DNA from: Thermoflexus hugenholtzii JAD2
GTDB lineage: Bacteria; Chloroflexota; Dehalococcoidia; UBA2979
Assembly (NCBI GenBank): GCA_945889565.1
Contig: CAMDBZ010000073.1
Span: 1-7,967, forward strand
Direction of reading: 5' to 3'
DNA length: 7,967 nt
The notes beneath the pieces were generated by a model. It did not search any database, was not told the origin of the DNA, and worked only from the letters and a program-made list of their open reading frames with translations. How positions within the stretch are numbered: position 1 is the first letter of the stretch; the number at the start of each line of letters is the position of its first letter. Positions 6,806 to 7,967 of the stretch are shown in pieces. The translations under genes and the position numbers were made by a program.

Positions 6806-6810
6806 GGTCG
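6786..6810. other. Junction of two 5'-truncated genes
   Basis: Minus-strand recombinase similarity fades and plus-strand AddB-like similarity begins within this interval. Both genes point away from it and both lack their N-terminal halves. A short TTCG / CGAA inverted pair (6792-6795 and 6801-6804) sits here. The exact breakpoint cannot be set from the sequence alone. Confidence 0.55.
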
Positions 6811-7967
6811 ACCTCGTCGCCGCGATCGCGGACCGCACGGACGTTTGGATCGCGCTCGATCCCTCGGCCAGCCCGCGCGCGGCATGGACGATCGAGGCGC
6901 TCGCACGGGCGGTGCCGGCACTGCGACGTGAGGAGCTCGCTGTTACTCAGGCTTCCGCGCCTGTAACCGTCGAAGCGCTGACGGCATCGGACGCGGAAGC
7001 GCAGCTGCGCGAAATCGCGCGCTCAGTGAAGGATCGACTCACCGCCGACACGTCGTTGCGGCCCTCGGACTTTGCCGTCGTCTTCCGCCAGGTCTCGCCT
7101 CACCTCGCACTGGCCCGACGTGTGTTCTCCGAGGCACACCTCCCGCTCGACCCGGCGTCCGGTGAGCGCCTGACCGAGCGCCCGTTCGGTGCGTGGCTGA
7201 TGCGCCTGCTGCGGCTGGGCACGCACGGCTGGCAGATGCGGGACGTGGCCGAGGTCCTCGCGGCCGGATTCACCAATGCTGATCGCTGGGGACTACGCCC
7301 GGGCCACGTCGAGCTGCTGCGTCGCGTCGCGCGCGAGCATCACCTGTGGGCCGGGTTGGACGCGCTCCGATCGATGCGCGCCGCCGTCGCCGCCGACCTC
7401 GCAGCGAGGCCCCGGCCAGATGCCGATCGATGGGGCGACGCGGCCGGCGCCTGGACGGGCGCGGTGGAGTTCCTGGCGTTGTTGCTCGACCCTGCGACCG
7501 AGCGGACGGCAGGGGTACACGCACAGTTGCTCGACGAAGCGCTCTTCGGAGCCGCCGGCTTTGTGCCCGCCTCGATCGACCAGTACGCGACGCTCGACAC
7601 TGAGATCGGTGCGCTGCGCGTGGCGCTGTCGGAGCTGCGCGCCATCGACGAGACGCTCGGCGCGCCTCCCATGCGGTTCGACGCCTTCGTCGCCATCCTC
7701 GAGGCGCGCATCCAGCGACCGAGCACGCTCATCCGCACGGCGGGCGGCGTGCTGCTCGCCCCGATGCACACGTTGCACGGGCTGCGGTTCGCGCACGTCT
7801 ACGTCGCCGGGCTCTCCGAGGGCGAGTTCCCGGCGCCTCAGCGTGCGGGCGCGCTGCTCGACCGTGAGGCGCGCGAGGCATTGCACGCGGCCGGGCTGGA
7901 TTTGCCGCCGGAGCCGCGCGCTGCTGAGGATGAGCTGTGGCAGACGGCCACCACGCGCTCCGAGCAG
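6786..7967 (+). CDS. AddB/RecB-like helicase-nuclease (PD-(D/E)XK family), missing N-terminus, 3' partial
   Basis: An open plus-strand frame from just after the in-frame TAG at 6783-6785 to the right edge (394 codons, no stop). Similarity starts near VDLVAAIADRTDVWIALDPS, matching the middle of AddB-type proteins. RPSDFAVVFRQVSPHLALARRVFSEAHLPLD (about 7057-7150) fits their domain linking the helicase lobes. The best signature is GGVLLAPMHTLHGLRF, then AHVYVAGLSEGEFPAP and LLDREAREAL (about 7742-7880), the conserved helicase motif of AddB/RecB-like exonucleases. The family works with an AddA helicase in double-strand-break end resection. The nuclease and Fe-S part would lie beyond the window. 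The N-terminal Walker A region is missing, and no convincing start exists before the homology; GTG 6912 is the first in-frame GTG. If the junction is real the gene is probably broken. Leucine codons CTC and CTG are equal here (21:21), unlike hemB. Confidence 0.75.

Noticed and set aside
6836..6838. ATG 6838 (minus) as the recombinase start
   Set aside because: Residues before about RRTKASYRR are antisense to the AddB-like gene and match nothing in recombinases; the true start lay further upstream in sequence now lost.
1..7967. CRISPR array, tRNA or rRNA genes
   Set aside because: No regularly spaced repeats and no cloverleaf or rRNA-like sequence seen on either strand.

Overview
The window is very GC-rich (roughly 70-75 %, above 80 % in places) and gene-dense, with genes packed head to tail. 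GTG is used as a start and Ala/Arg codons ending in G or C dominate. Protein sequences and gene order (a uroporphyrinogen-III methyltransferase/synthase fusion followed by a zinc-type HemB and HemL) suggest a high-GC Gram-positive-like or Chloroflexota bacterium. Chloroflexota is my best guess, but this is inference from style and no marker here settles it.

Positions 1-4731 look like one plus-strand tetrapyrrole operon. It holds the 3' part of a CobA-HemD fusion, hemB, a HAD-superfamily hydrolase, hemL and a small DUF1232 membrane protein. Spacing is extreme: ATGA overlaps at cobA-hemD/hemB and HAD/hemL, a 19-nt overlap at hemB/HAD with a perfect AAGGAGG site inside hemB, and about 1 nt between hemL and the DUF1232 gene. 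HemL makes 5-aminolevulinate, HemB makes porphobilinogen, HemD closes uroporphyrinogen III, and the CobA part diverts it to precorrin-2 for siroheme or cobalamin.

Positions 4732-4841 are the only real intergenic gap. The gap carries a good sigma70-like promoter (TTGCTG, 17 bp, TATACT) and an AT-rich 18-bp near-palindrome. The complete dnaN (sliding clamp) follows at 4842-5975.

The right end is rearranged. A minus-strand fragment of a large serine recombinase (5936 to about 6800) keeps the end of the recombinase domain, the zinc ribbon and the coiled coil, but has lost its catalytic N-terminal half. Its reading frame runs 40 nt into the dnaN 3' end, over a 9-bp-stem inverted repeat at the dnaN stop codon. 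From about 6790 a plus-strand AddB/RecB-like helicase-nuclease reading frame continues to the window edge, and it too lacks its N-terminal part. The two genes therefore meet head to head, both missing their 5' halves, at a junction near 6795-6810. Leucine codon choice also changes across it (CTG:CTC 20:5 in hemB, 21:21 in the AddB-like part). Either a deletion or inversion after insertion of a mobile element, or an assembly chimera, would explain this. It is the most notable thing in the window. I see no convincing new defence or other undescribed system.
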